From Actinomycetota bacterium (GTDB taxonomy: Bacteria; Actinomycetota; Acidimicrobiia; Acidimicrobiales; AC-14), in contig VAWU01000072.1 in the NCBI GenBank assembly GCA_005888325.1, positions 1-64,000 of the forward strand: a stretch of 64,000 bases of DNA. The letters run 5' to 3'. The translations under genes were made by a program, and so were the position numbers. Below, in pieces: positions 41,798 through 50,272 of this stretch; position 1 is the stretch's first letter, and the number at the start of each line of letters is the position of its first letter. The notes under the pieces were generated by a model that was given only the letters and a program-made list of their open reading frames with translations, did no database searches and was not told where the DNA came from.

Positions 41798-42888
41798 CGA
41801 CGGACACAACCGCGATCGCCGCACGCGACCGACAGATCACCTACCGCACGACGCTCACAGGTCTGCTGCTCGCCGGTGTTCTCGTCGTCGGCGCCTGCTC
41901 GTCGAGCACCGAGAAGACCGGCGCCGCGTCGAGCGGCCCCCGACGCGTGCCGACGACGGCGACAGGCGCACCGGGTCACACCCCCGGCCCGTCTGCATCG
42001 CCCGGCTGCACCGCACCCGTGCTCGTACAGCCGGGTGCGTCCGATCACACGATCACATCGGGTGGGGTCGAGCGCGTCTACCAGCTGGTGGTCCCCGGCT
42101 CCTACGACGGCAGGAAGCCGTACCCGATCGTCCTCGCCCTGCACGCCTTGACCGTGACCTACAAGGTCATCGCATCGATGACAGGCTTCGGCGACATGGC
42201 CCCCAAGTACGACTTCATCGGTGTCGCACCGTCCGGTCGGGTCGACGGCTCGACGCCGTACTGGATGGCCGCGCCGACCGCCGACAACTACGACGTCGCC
42301 TTCATCGGTCAGCTGCTCGACGAGCTCGAAGCCACCCTGTGCATCGACACGTCGAGGGTGTTCTCGACGGGGATGTCGAATGGCGCGCAGATGTCGTCGC
42401 TGCTGGCCTGCCGTATGTCCGATCGGATCACGGCGATCGCGCCCGTGTCGGGAGAGGAGTTCCTCGAACCGTGCAACGGCCGTCCCGTGCCGATCCTGGC
42501 ATTCCACGGCACCAGCGACCCGATCCTGCCGTACCGCGGAGGTGGGCTGAACGCCACTCAGATCGCGAACAGCCACTTCTGGAAGTCCAAAATCCCTGCA
42601 GGGATGCCGAAGCCCCTCGGCGTCGACGAGTCCATGCGCCTCTGGGCGAGACACAACCACTGTGGCTCGAGCTATGTCGAGGAACGGGTTGCACCCGAAG
42701 TCCGCAAGCGCACGTGGAAGGGCTGCGCGGCCGACACGACGCTCTACATCATCGACGGCGGTGGCCACGCGTGGCCGGGCAAGCCGGTACCCCAGTTCGA
42801 GCAGTCGTTCGGCCACGGCACCACCGAGATCGACGCCACCGACCTGATGTTCAAGTTCTTCTTCGACGCCCCCAGGCTTCGTCGGTGA
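41794..42888 (+). CDS. LpqC/PHB-depolymerase-like esterase lipoprotein (oxidised-PVA-hydrolase-like)
   Basis: 364 residues, GTG start overlapping the previous stop. Lipoprotein signal TTLTGLLLAGVLVVGAC (lipobox VVGAC), Pro/Thr linker, then an alpha/beta hydrolase of the PHB-depolymerase/LpqC group: VLALHALTVTYKV (oxyanion region), nucleophile elbow GMSNGAQMSSLLAC (Ser in GxSxG), ILAFHGTSDPILPYRGGG (Asp), and YIIDGGGHAWPGKP (His). The oxidised-polyvinyl-alcohol hydrolases (OPH) belong to this same family, and in PVA-degrading bacteria they are encoded next to a PQQ PVA dehydrogenase, as here. A feruloyl or PHB esterase role remains possible. Confidence 0.85.
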   Translation: MTTDTTAIAARDRQITYRTTLTGLLLAGVLVVGACSSSTEKTGAASSGPRRVPTTATGAPGHTPGPSASPGCTAPVLVQPGASDHTITSGGVERVYQLVVPGSYDGRKPYPIVLALHALTVTYKVIASMTGFGDMAPKYDFIGVAPSGRVDGSTPYWMAAPTADNYDVAFIGQLLDELEATLCIDTSRVFSTGMSNGAQMSSLLACRMSDRITAIAPVSGEEFLEPCNGRPVPILAFHGTSDPILPYRGGGLNATQIANSHFWKSKIPAGMPKPLGVDESMRLWARHNHCGSSYVEERVAPEVRKRTWKGCAADTTLYIIDGGGHAWPGKPVPQFEQSFGHGTTEIDATDLMFKFFFDAPRLRR

Positions 42889-42897
42889 CGGTGTTCC

Positions 42898-44136
42898 TCA
42901 CACCTCGATCGGGACGTGGCTCGGGCCGCGGACGGTGGACGTCGTGACCAGCCGCACCGCCTGCTCGTCGACGGTCCACTCCGGGAAGCGCCGCAGCATC
43001 TCGTCGAGCACCACCTTGCCTTCGAGCCGGGCGAGGCTCGCGCCCAGGCAGAAGTGGATGCCGTAGCCGAAGCTCACCTGGCGATCGAACCGGCGCCCGA
43101 CGTCGAAGCGGTCGGGCTCCGGGTAATGCCGCTCATCGCGCCCCGCGCTGCCGGTCAGCAGCGCGATCTTCGAGGCCGCGGGAACGGTCCTGCCGTACCA
43201 CTCGGCGTCACGCGTGACGAAACGCGCCTGGATCGGCGAGGGGGCCTCGTACCGCAACAGCTCCTCGACGGCGTTCGGGATGAGGTCGCGGCCGGCCACG
43301 AGGCGCGCCCGTTGCTCCGGGTGACGCGCGAGCAACACGGCCGCCCACCCGAGCATGCGGGCGGTCGTCTCACTGCCGGCGAGCTGCAGCAGGAAGAAGA
43401 AGGCCATGACCTCGTCACGCTCGAGCCGGCGGGTCGCACCGCTGTCGAGCGTGATCTCCGCAGTGAGGAGATCGGACACCATGTCGTCGCGTGGTGCGCG
43501 GCTTCGCGCGTCGACCATCGCGTTCATGTACTGGCTCAACGCGCCGATGGCGTCGCGCTTCTCGGCGCTCGTGCGCTCACCCTCGTACCGCATGAGGAGG
43601 TCACCCCAGATGCGAAGCTGGTCCTGATCCTCGTTGGGGACACCGAGCAGCGCGCCGATGAGCATGGTCGGGATCTTGGCGGCAAACTCCTCGACGAAGT
43701 CGAACGTGCCTCCGCCAACGTGTGGCTCGAGGAACTCCGCGCACAGCTCACGAGTGCGCACCTCGAGTGCGGCAACGCGTCGGGGCGTGAACGCACGGCT
43801 GACGAGCCGACGCAGAGCGTCGTGCTCGGGTGGGTCCATGAAGATCATCATGCCGAGCCCGGCCCCTGGTTCCGCGTCGAGCCCGGGCCGCGAGGCGTCG
43901 ATCAGCTCGAGGACGGTGCCCCGCGCCGAGCTGTAAGTCTGCCAGTCGAGCGAAGCCGTGAGGACGTCGTCGTACCTGCTCAGCGCGTAGAACCCGTGGC
44001 GCTCGTTGAAGTACAGCGGAGCCTCGTCGCGCAGGCGGCGCCAGACGGGATGGGGGTCCGCGTCGATTGCGACGTCGTACGGGTCGTAGTAGACGTCGTC
44101 CGCCTCGGTTCCGAACGGAGACGGGCGGGTCGACAT
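42898..44136 (-). CDS. Cytochrome P450
   Basis: 412 residues, the size of a soluble bacterial P450. I-helix LAGSETTARMLGW (oxygen-activating Thr), ExxR in EELLRYE, and the heme loop FGYGIHFCLGASLAR with the ligand Cys are all intact. PPEHDALRRLVSRAFTPRRV is the conserved C-helix. No ferredoxin or reductase gene is adjacent. It heads, in transcription order, the end of a minus-strand cluster of amidohydrolases, ADC-like protein, SDR and TetR, so it probably hydroxylates a pathway intermediate. Substrate unknown. Confidence 0.95.
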   Translation of the reverse strand: MSTRPSPFGTEADDVYYDPYDVAIDADPHPVWRRLRDEAPLYFNERHGFYALSRYDDVLTASLDWQTYSSARGTVLELIDASRPGLDAEPGAGLGMMIFMDPPEHDALRRLVSRAFTPRRVAALEVRTRELCAEFLEPHVGGGTFDFVEEFAAKIPTMLIGALLGVPNEDQDQLRIWGDLLMRYEGERTSAEKRDAIGALSQYMNAMVDARSRAPRDDMVSDLLTAEITLDSGATRRLERDEVMAFFFLLQLAGSETTARMLGWAAVLLARHPEQRARLVAGRDLIPNAVEELLRYEAPSPIQARFVTRDAEWYGRTVPAASKIALLTGSAGRDERHYPEPDRFDVGRRFDRQVSFGYGIHFCLGASLARLEGKVVLDEMLRRFPEWTVDEQAVRLVTTSTVRGPSHVPIEV

Positions 44137-44146
44137 GCCGCGACGG

Positions 44147-45397
44147 TTACGCGTCGAGCCCGTACTCGGCCCTCCACCAACGAGCTCGCCGGATCTCCTC
44201 CGGATCGCTGCGCGACGCCGGATCCTGGCCGAGGCCGTCGGGAGTCGGGCCGATCCGGTCGGCGATCGGGCGGAGCGCGTCGAGGTCGAACCCGTAGCAG
44301 CGGGCCGCAGTCTCGCCCAGCAGCTTGGCGGTGTCGTCGACGGGCAGCCCGCAGAAGTCGCTGCGCAGCCGTTCCACGGTGTGCGGCCAGGTGCCCTCGG
44401 GATGCGGGTAGTCAGTCCCCCACATCATCACGTCACAACCGATCACGTAGCGCCGGCGGAGCTCCTCCTTCGACATCGTCGAGGCACCGATGAAGAGGTT
44501 CGTGCCGAAGTAGTCGGAGGGAAGGCGTGAGATCTTGCCCGCGAGCAGGGCTGCGAGCTTCTTCGTCGTGTGCCCGCCCCCCATGTACTGGTCCCATTTC
44601 CACATCATGTCGGCGGCCCAATAGGCGGCCGACTCGGTGACGACGAACTTCAGCTGCGGGAACCGCTCGAACGCCCCGGAGAACAGGAGGTGCCACATGG
44701 GGCGGGCCGGCCACCACGCCGCCTCCGCGAGGTAGATGCCGATGTTGTCGTTGTACTCCTCCTGCGGCGCCTCACCCGAGTGGGTGTGCACCGGGAGGCC
44801 CGCCGCCTGGCACGCTGCCCACACCGGGTCGTAGGCGGGATGGTTGTACGGCAGGTGGTCGCGCCACATCGTCGGCACCATCACGCCGCGGATGCCCGGT
44901 TGCTGCGCGAGCCACTCGATCTCGTGCACGGCGCGCTCGACGTCGTGCGTGATCGGGACGAGCCCGACGCCGCCACGGCGTTCGGGTCGATGGCCACACA
45001 GCTCGACCAGGAAGCGGTTGTGGGCACGCGCGCCCGCGAACGCGAGATCGGGCTCCGTGATCTCCCCCGCCGACAGACCCGCACCGAACGGCGGACCCGC
45101 CATCCCGGTGATGGCGTCGGCATCGGGAAAGATCACCTCGGCTGCCACGCCGTCGGCATCGAGCTCCTTGTCGCGCTGCTGCGGGTCGAACGCGCCGCGC
45201 AGGCCTTCGGCATTGTCGGTCTCCCAGCCCATGATGTACTCGTAGTTCATCTTCAGCATCTCGTCGCGACGCGCGTGCCGCTCCGCGAGGAACGCGTCGA
45301 ACGCCTCGTGGTGCCGCGCGTCGAGGTAGGGCCGGTACTCCTCGGACGGCAGCCCGGCATGGGTGTCCGCCGAGATGATGAGGTAGCGCTCGCTCAT
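44147..45397 (-). CDS. Amidohydrolase-2-family (ACMSD-like) metal-dependent hydrolase
   Basis: 416 residues. The family's N-terminal metal motif is SADTHAGLPSEEY (DxH form), then an inner region FPDADAITGM, GVMVPTMWRDHLPYNHPAYDP, PVHTHSGEAPQEEY (His metal ligand), FSGAFERFPQLKFVVTES, and the C-terminal GTDYPHPEG with the metal Asp. This is the ACMSD/gamma-resorcylate-decarboxylase-type family, which hydrolyses or decarboxylates. A paralogue lies two genes away (46201-47442) with the same motifs, so the pair probably does successive or related steps. Overlap with ADC-like neighbours is minimal (1-base gap). Confidence 0.88.
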   Translation of the reverse strand: MSERYLIISADTHAGLPSEEYRPYLDARHHEAFDAFLAERHARRDEMLKMNYEYIMGWETDNAEGLRGAFDPQQRDKELDADGVAAEVIFPDADAITGMAGPPFGAGLSAGEITEPDLAFAGARAHNRFLVELCGHRPERRGGVGLVPITHDVERAVHEIEWLAQQPGIRGVMVPTMWRDHLPYNHPAYDPVWAACQAAGLPVHTHSGEAPQEEYNDNIGIYLAEAAWWPARPMWHLLFSGAFERFPQLKFVVTESAAYWAADMMWKWDQYMGGGHTTKKLAALLAGKISRLPSDYFGTNLFIGASTMSKEELRRRYVIGCDVMMWGTDYPHPEGTWPHTVERLRSDFCGLPVDDTAKLLGETAARCYGFDLDALRPIADRIGPTPDGLGQDPASRSDPEEIRRARWWRAEYGLDA

Positions 45398-45398
45398 C

Positions 45399-46178
45399 TC
45401 AGCTCTTCCCTCCGAGGACCGAGAGGTCGTCGTAGCGCTGGTGGACGAAGGGGGCCAGATCCGCGCGCGGCACCGGGCCCACGATCTTGCCCACCTGCAC
45501 GGTCGCCCGCTCCGTCCAGTTGAGGTCGACGAGGCGCCGGATCACGAGCTCGGCGATCGGATCGAACGGCGAGTCCTTGACGATCACCTCGCCGTCGACG
45601 GTCTCGTGCACCCGCGCCTTCTCGCTCTTCTCGCCATAGACGAGCAACGGATCTTGGTCGAGCTCGCCCGCGGTCTCGGCCGACGGAGAGAGCTTGAACC
45701 AGAAGTCGGTCTTCTGCTTCTCGTATGGCTCCCGAGCGTGCGTCACCCGCCCTCGGATCTCGCAGACCACGAACCCCATGCGGGCGATACCGGCCTCGAC
45801 GTCGTCGCCGTCGCGGCGCGCCCAGACCTCACCGATCTTCTTCGGCTCGCCGTAGGTCTCGCGGCCGCCGATCGTCGACTGCTCCGTGGTCATCGGCATG
45901 AAGAGCGGGTACTCGCCGATCCGGTCACCGTGACGCGCCTGCACGCCGAACCAGCCTGCGCCGAAGGCCGGCAAACCCGGGATCTCGACCGTGGTGATCG
46001 TGAGCCGCACGAGCGGCTCGGGACCCGGCGCCAACGGGGGTGGCAGCACCGCCGCGACGAGGTCCGGATCGGTCTCCCAGATCGCGGTGACCGCGTGCGA
46101 CCAGATCTCGGCCCTCGTCGCCTCGATCTCGCGGCTGCGCTGCTCCCGCTTGGCTCCGTACCGGATCTCGACCATCAC
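45399..46178 (-). CDS. Acetoacetate-decarboxylase-family protein
   Basis: 259 residues of the ADC fold. The Schiff-base-lysine region reads GRETYGEPKKIGEV, with the Lys pair typical of acetoacetate decarboxylase, and LTITTVEIPGLPAFGAGWFGVQARHGDRIGEYPLF fits the family N-terminus. The characteristic FKLSPSAE and PFDPIAELVIRRLVD near the C-terminus are also present. ADC-family members outside solvent clostridia often perform other decarboxylation or aldol chemistry. It is flanked by two ACMSD-like amidohydrolases on the same strand, so it probably acts on a ring-fission or oxo-acid intermediate. Confidence 0.85.
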   Translation of the reverse strand: MMVEIRYGAKREQRSREIEATRAEIWSHAVTAIWETDPDLVAAVLPPPLAPGPEPLVRLTITTVEIPGLPAFGAGWFGVQARHGDRIGEYPLFMPMTTEQSTIGGRETYGEPKKIGEVWARRDGDDVEAGIARMGFVVCEIRGRVTHAREPYEKQKTDFWFKLSPSAETAGELDQDPLLVYGEKSEKARVHETVDGEVIVKDSPFDPIAELVIRRLVDLNWTERATVQVGKIVGPVPRADLAPFVHQRYDDLSVLGGKS

Positions 46179-46200
46179 GTTCCGCCTTTCCGAGTGTCTG

Positions 46201-47442
46201 TCACCACGACTTGATCGCGAGCTCGCGCTCGAATGCGTTGCACGTGGAATCGGCCGGGTAATCCTCCACGGGCAGGGTACGGCGCACTTCCTCGACCGTC
46301 GGCCCGATGCGACCTCCGATCGGGCGCAGCCGGTCGAGGTCGAAACCGTAGAAGCGCGCCGCGTTGGTCTCGACCATGGCCCGCACGTCGGCGGGGTCGA
46401 AGGAAGAGAACGCGACTCGAAGCGCCTTGGACGTGTGCGGGTACGAGCCCTCGCTGTGCGGGTAGTCGGCGCCCCACATGATGCGATCGACGCCGATCTC
46501 CGGGACGAGCGGCGCTTCGCTCGGGCGCAGGAAGCTCGCGCCCGCCCAGACGTTGCGCGCGAAGTACTCGCGGGGAGTGAGCTTCAGCGCCGAGACGGAG
46601 GCGCCGAAGAAGCTCGCCTCGGCGCTGCCACCTCTCGTCATCCGGGCGAAGAACCACTCGAGGGTGTCGATGCCGCGTGGCAGCCAGGCGATCCCCTGCT
46701 CGGTCAACGCGACGCGCAGCCGAGGATGACGGTCGAGCACCCCGCCGAACATGAGGTGCCACAGGGGTCGGTGCGCGAACCACGGCAGCTCGACGAGCAT
46801 GATCGCCCGCGCCGCGTCGAGCTCGCCGAAGTCGGGCATCCCGCTGCCGCTGTGGACGTTCAGCGGGAGATCGAGCTCCTCGCACAGGTTCCAGAGAGGC
46901 TCGTAGTAGGGGTCCCAGAGCTCGTGGAGCCTTGAGTTCGGCGGCACCGCCGGGAGGAGCACGCCACCGCACACCTGCATCTGCCCGCGAATCGCTCGGA
47001 TCTCGGCGCACGCGTCGTCGATGTCGTTGACGAAGATCTGCACGACACCGGCGCGCCGGTCGGGAGCCGCAGCACAGAAGTCGACGAGCCACCGGTTGTG
47101 AGCCTGCACCCCCGCCCAGCGCGACTGGTACTCCTCCTCGGTGGGCGGGAGCGCGGTGAGGTTGCTCTGCGCGAAGAACGGCGGCACGGTGTTGGGGAAC
47201 AGCACCTCGGCTGTGATTCCGTCGCGCTCGAGCTCGGCGAGACGGCGCCCGCTCTCCCAGTTGCGATACGCGGTGGGAGCGAGAAGATCGGCGAACGGGT
47301 TCGCGTATGCGTCGGCCCAGGCGTCGAACTCGTCGTGCCAGCGGCTCGGGAGGTACGCCTTGTAGTCGAGCAGGTCGGCGCCGGCATGCCCGTCGGCCGA
47401 GATCACCGTGTAGCGCTCGGAGGCCTTCGTCGCCGTGGTCAT
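46201..47442 (-). CDS. Amidohydrolase-2-family (ACMSD-like) metal-dependent hydrolase, paralogue
   Basis: 413 residues, a paralogue of the enzyme at 44147-45397. Metal sites: SADGHAGADLLDY (N-terminal DxH), PLNVHSGSGMPDF (His) and GADYPHSEGSYPH (Asp). VQAHNRWLVDFCAAAPDRRAG and LMFGGVLDRHPRLRVALTEQG are also conserved between the two copies. It lies 22 bases upstream of the ADC-like gene in transcription order, so the three form one unit. Decarboxylase or hydrolase activity cannot be separated by eye. Confidence 0.88.
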   Translation of the reverse strand: MTTATKASERYTVISADGHAGADLLDYKAYLPSRWHDEFDAWADAYANPFADLLAPTAYRNWESGRRLAELERDGITAEVLFPNTVPPFFAQSNLTALPPTEEEYQSRWAGVQAHNRWLVDFCAAAPDRRAGVVQIFVNDIDDACAEIRAIRGQMQVCGGVLLPAVPPNSRLHELWDPYYEPLWNLCEELDLPLNVHSGSGMPDFGELDAARAIMLVELPWFAHRPLWHLMFGGVLDRHPRLRVALTEQGIAWLPRGIDTLEWFFARMTRGGSAEASFFGASVSALKLTPREYFARNVWAGASFLRPSEAPLVPEIGVDRIMWGADYPHSEGSYPHTSKALRVAFSSFDPADVRAMVETNAARFYGFDLDRLRPIGGRIGPTVEEVRRTLPVEDYPADSTCNAFERELAIKSW

Positions 47443-47455
47443 GGCTCGCTCCAGC

Positions 47456-48331
47456 TCAGAGGTTGTGGTGGGGGGGAAGGTGACCGCTCGCGATCGCGTC
47501 GGCGCGCGCGTGCAGGAGCGCGCCGGCCTCGTCGAGGTCGTGGCCGATGACGAAGCGGCCCCGCCGGATCTCGCCGAGGACGAAGCGGCCGAGCTCGCGC
47601 AGGTCCATGACGTCGGCGTTCTTGCCCGCCGCGGCCAGCCGTTCGCGGAACTCGGCGAAGGTCACGACCGGCCCTCGTGCATGTTCCTTCTCGCGGGCCA
47701 GCTGGGCCGGCCGGTTGCGCTGCGCCGTCCACAGGCCCGTGTCGAGCAGGCCGCCCGACGGATAGAAGACGGCGGCCCGCACGTTCGTGCCGTTGTCGGC
47801 CAGCTGGTGGGCGAGCGCCTCGGTGTAGCAGGTGATCGCAGCCTTGCTCGCGGCATAGACCGCGGCATACGGAACCGGCGCGATGCCGCCGTCGCCCGAC
47901 GACGTGTTGACCACCACGCCCGGCTCCCCCGACGCGATCATCCGGGGCACGAACGCGAGGACGCCGTTCGCCACGCCGAACACGTTGACCCCGAAGCACC
48001 ACTTCCAGTCGTTCGGCTCCTGCTCCCACGGCAGCCCGCCGCCGCCCGATGTGACGCCGGCGTTGTTGAACAGCAGGTGACACGTGCCGTAGCGGTCGAA
48101 CACGGTCTTCGCCAGTGCTTCCACGGACGCAGGGTCGGAGACGTCGGTGCCGACGCCGGCGACCTCTCCACGGTCGCTCAGCTCGGACACGGCGCGATCG
48201 AGGACGGGCTGCTCGATGTCGGCGATGACGACCCGCGCCCCTTCTTCGAGGAGCGCTTCGACGATCCCCCTCCCGACGCCGTTCGCGCCGCCGGTGACAA
48301 CCGCCACCTTCTCCCGCAGGTCGGTGATCAT
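47456..48331 (-). CDS. Short-chain dehydrogenase/reductase
   Basis: 291 residues of the classical SDR fold: cofactor motif VTGGANGVGRGI near residue 14, an acidic residue after the second strand (IADIEQ) favouring NAD(H), NNAG (LLFNNAGVTSGGG), a serine in TSSGDGGI, and catalytic YAASK. About 40 residues longer at the C-terminus than a minimal SDR. It oxidises or reduces an alcohol/ketone in the cytoplasm. It is part of the minus-strand P450/amidohydrolase cluster, 14 bases before the amidohydrolase start. Confidence 0.92.
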   Translation of the reverse strand: MITDLREKVAVVTGGANGVGRGIVEALLEEGARVVIADIEQPVLDRAVSELSDRGEVAGVGTDVSDPASVEALAKTVFDRYGTCHLLFNNAGVTSGGGGLPWEQEPNDWKWCFGVNVFGVANGVLAFVPRMIASGEPGVVVNTSSGDGGIAPVPYAAVYAASKAAITCYTEALAHQLADNGTNVRAAVFYPSGGLLDTGLWTAQRNRPAQLAREKEHARGPVVTFAEFRERLAAAGKNADVMDLRELGRFVLGEIRRGRFVIGHDLDEAGALLHARADAIASGHLPPHHNL

Positions 48332-48355
48332 GCGCGTCCCCCTTGCGGATCCACG

Positions 48356-48970
48356 CTACGTCGCAACGCCCACGCGGATCGGCACGATCACTGGAGCCAC
48401 CCAGCGGCGCAGGTACTCGCGTTGCTCCGCCGGCGACCGTGCCGGATGGCCCGGGTCAGCGATGAACGACTGGAGCAGGCGGAGCATGAGCTCCACGAGG
48501 CCGTCGATGTCGCGATCCCGGTAGCCGAGCGCTTCCCAGTTGATGGGTAGCCGGCGATACATGCGGCGGCCCAGCTCCATCGCGGTTGGCGACGTGGCCC
48601 CGACGACGAGGATGTCTCGCCGGCCGACGGCGGGCAGCAACGACAGGTAGCGCTCGTTCGGCAGCTGGTCGAGGCAGAACACCATCGCCTCGATGATGAC
48701 CTCGGCCGGGTCGACCAGATCAGCCACGTGCGAAACCACGCGGTCGATGAGGTCCTTGGCCGCGACGGCACCGGTGGCCCGAAAGAGCTGCTCGGTGGTC
48801 GGGAAGTAGCGGTAGACGGTCTGGCGGGTCACGCCGAGCTCGGTTGCGACGTCGGCCAGTCCGGTCTTCGCGCCGTAGCGATCGACGCAGGCCATGGTGG
48901 CGGCGACGATGCGCGCGCGAGCCTCGTCGTCACTCTTCGGCGGGGATCCGTTCCACCCGTGCGTGCGCAC
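48356..48970 (-). CDS. TetR-family transcriptional regulator
   Basis: About 204 residues. N-terminal helix-turn-helix: DDEARARIVAATMACVDRYGAKTGLADVATELGVTRQTVYRYFPTTEQLFRATGAV, the standard TetR DNA-binding region. The C-terminal ligand domain is helical. GTG 48970 is used; an upstream ATG at 49036 would extend into the divergent promoter. It is divergent from the solute-binding-protein gene and first in order of the minus-strand catabolic cluster, so it probably represses that cluster and perhaps the divergent gene. Ligand unknown. Confidence 0.9.
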   Translation of the reverse strand: MRTHGWNGSPPKSDDEARARIVAATMACVDRYGAKTGLADVATELGVTRQTVYRYFPTTEQLFRATGAVAAKDLIDRVVSHVADLVDPAEVIIEAMVFCLDQLPNERYLSLLPAVGRRDILVVGATSPTAMELGRRMYRRLPINWEALGYRDRDIDGLVELMLRLLQSFIADPGHPARSPAEQREYLRRWVAPVIVPIRVGVAT

Positions 48971-49020
48971 CCCGAGGAGCCTAGAGCATACGACGGGACG
49001 AGATTCGCATGTTCGTGTAG

Positions 49021-49037
49021 CGTGGCGCCCCGCCACG
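49021..49037. promoter_or_regulatory. Hairpin/palindrome ahead of the solute-binding-protein gene
   Basis: CGTGGCG-ccc-CGCCACG, perfect 7-bp arms, in the TetR/SBP divergent region just before an AAAGGGG SD. It may be the TetR operator or an mRNA hairpin. Confidence 0.45.
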
Positions 49038-49050
49038 GAAAGGGGCGGTC

Positions 49051-50124
49051 ATGGAGCCGATCAAGATCGGATGGTTGGGCGCCGCGCTCGACGGACCCGG
49101 CGGCGGCTACGACCGCATCCACCGGATGGCCTTCGACGAGGCGATCGAGCAGGGCGTCCTGAACCGCCCCGTCGAGTTCGTCCTGCACGCCGAGAACGGG
49201 TTGCCCCGCGGCTCGGCCAAGAACGCCGTCGACGGGTTCAAGTGGCTCGTCGACGAAGGCTGCATCGGCGTGGCCGGTGCCTACAGCTCCGACAACGCCA
49301 TGGTCGTCGGTCCGATCGCAAACGAGCTCCAGGTGCCCCTGATCAGTTGGTGCGGCACCGAGCGCTTCCACGGCGAGTACTGCTTCCGGCTCGGCAACGG
49401 TGACTGCGGTGGCGATGCGGCACTCGTCGTCGCGTGGCTCAAGCGCAAGGGCTACGAACGGGTCGCTGTCCTCAGCGAGGTCTCTCCCAACGGCGAGGAG
49501 TACTTCCGCTACTTCCGCCAGGAGTGCCGGCGGCGGGGCGTGTCCATCGCCGCGGTCGAGACCGTGAGCCAGACTCCCGACGACCTCGCGGCCAACCTCG
49601 CCAACCTGCGCGGGGTGAGGGCCGATGCGCTTGCGTACATGGGCTACGGGCTGCTCGCGGCCGAGGGCCGCCTACGCGAAGCCCTCGACAAGCTCGACTG
49701 GGACCCACCCCGCATCATGAGCACCGCGTTCATGTGGTACCTCGCCGGCTTCGAGAAGTTCGAGGGCTGGGTGGGCATCGACCAGCTGTGCCCCGCGAAT
49801 CCGCTCGTCGAACGGTTCCATCAGCGTTACGTGGAGCGGTACAGCGAAGACCCACCGATGTGGCCGAACGCGATTCCCGGCCTCGCCTACGACACCGCGC
49901 GCGTCCTCGCCGAGGGCCTGCACCGCGCACCCGTCCTCACCGGGTTCGGGCTCAAGGCCGGGCTCGAGCAGATCCGGTTCCTGCCGAGCACCACGGGCGG
50001 GCCCCACACGCACATCGCGGGCAGCCCCTACGACCACCAGCTGTTCAAGGGCGACTGGCTGCTCTACGGGCGGATCGAGCACGGCAAGCTCGAGTTCGAA
50101 GGGCTCTTCGAGGCCTGGGAGTAG
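49051..50124 (+). CDS. Type I periplasmic-binding-fold protein (branched-chain amino-acid ABC-type), no signal peptide
   Basis: 357 residues of the LivJ/amide-binding type I fold: KIGWLGAALDGPGGGYDRIHRMAFDEAIEQ, GVAGAYSSDNAMVVGPIANELQVPLISWCGTE, RVAVLSEVSPNGEEYFRYF and GLAYDTARVLAEGL. The N-terminus (MEPIKIGWLG) goes straight into the domain: there is no signal peptide, lipobox or membrane anchor, so it stays in the cytoplasm unless the start is wrong. No permease or ATPase gene is nearby. A cytoplasmic sensor or binding role is possible. It is divergent from the TetR gene. Confidence 0.85.
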   Translation: MEPIKIGWLGAALDGPGGGYDRIHRMAFDEAIEQGVLNRPVEFVLHAENGLPRGSAKNAVDGFKWLVDEGCIGVAGAYSSDNAMVVGPIANELQVPLISWCGTERFHGEYCFRLGNGDCGGDAALVVAWLKRKGYERVAVLSEVSPNGEEYFRYFRQECRRRGVSIAAVETVSQTPDDLAANLANLRGVRADALAYMGYGLLAAEGRLREALDKLDWDPPRIMSTAFMWYLAGFEKFEGWVGIDQLCPANPLVERFHQRYVERYSEDPPMWPNAIPGLAYDTARVLAEGLHRAPVLTGFGLKAGLEQIRFLPSTTGGPHTHIAGSPYDHQLFKGDWLLYGRIEHGKLEFEGLFEAWE

Positions 50125-50272
50125 CACTCCGAAGTTGCGGCACGAGGCACTCGTTGTCGCTGTCCGTCTCATGCGTTCGCGTGCCGGGCCGATGGCGCCG
50201 CCTACGTCATCGGCGCGCTCGAGACACCGGAGGTGGCACTCGCCGGCCGGTCGAGACGCGCGTCTTTGGGCA

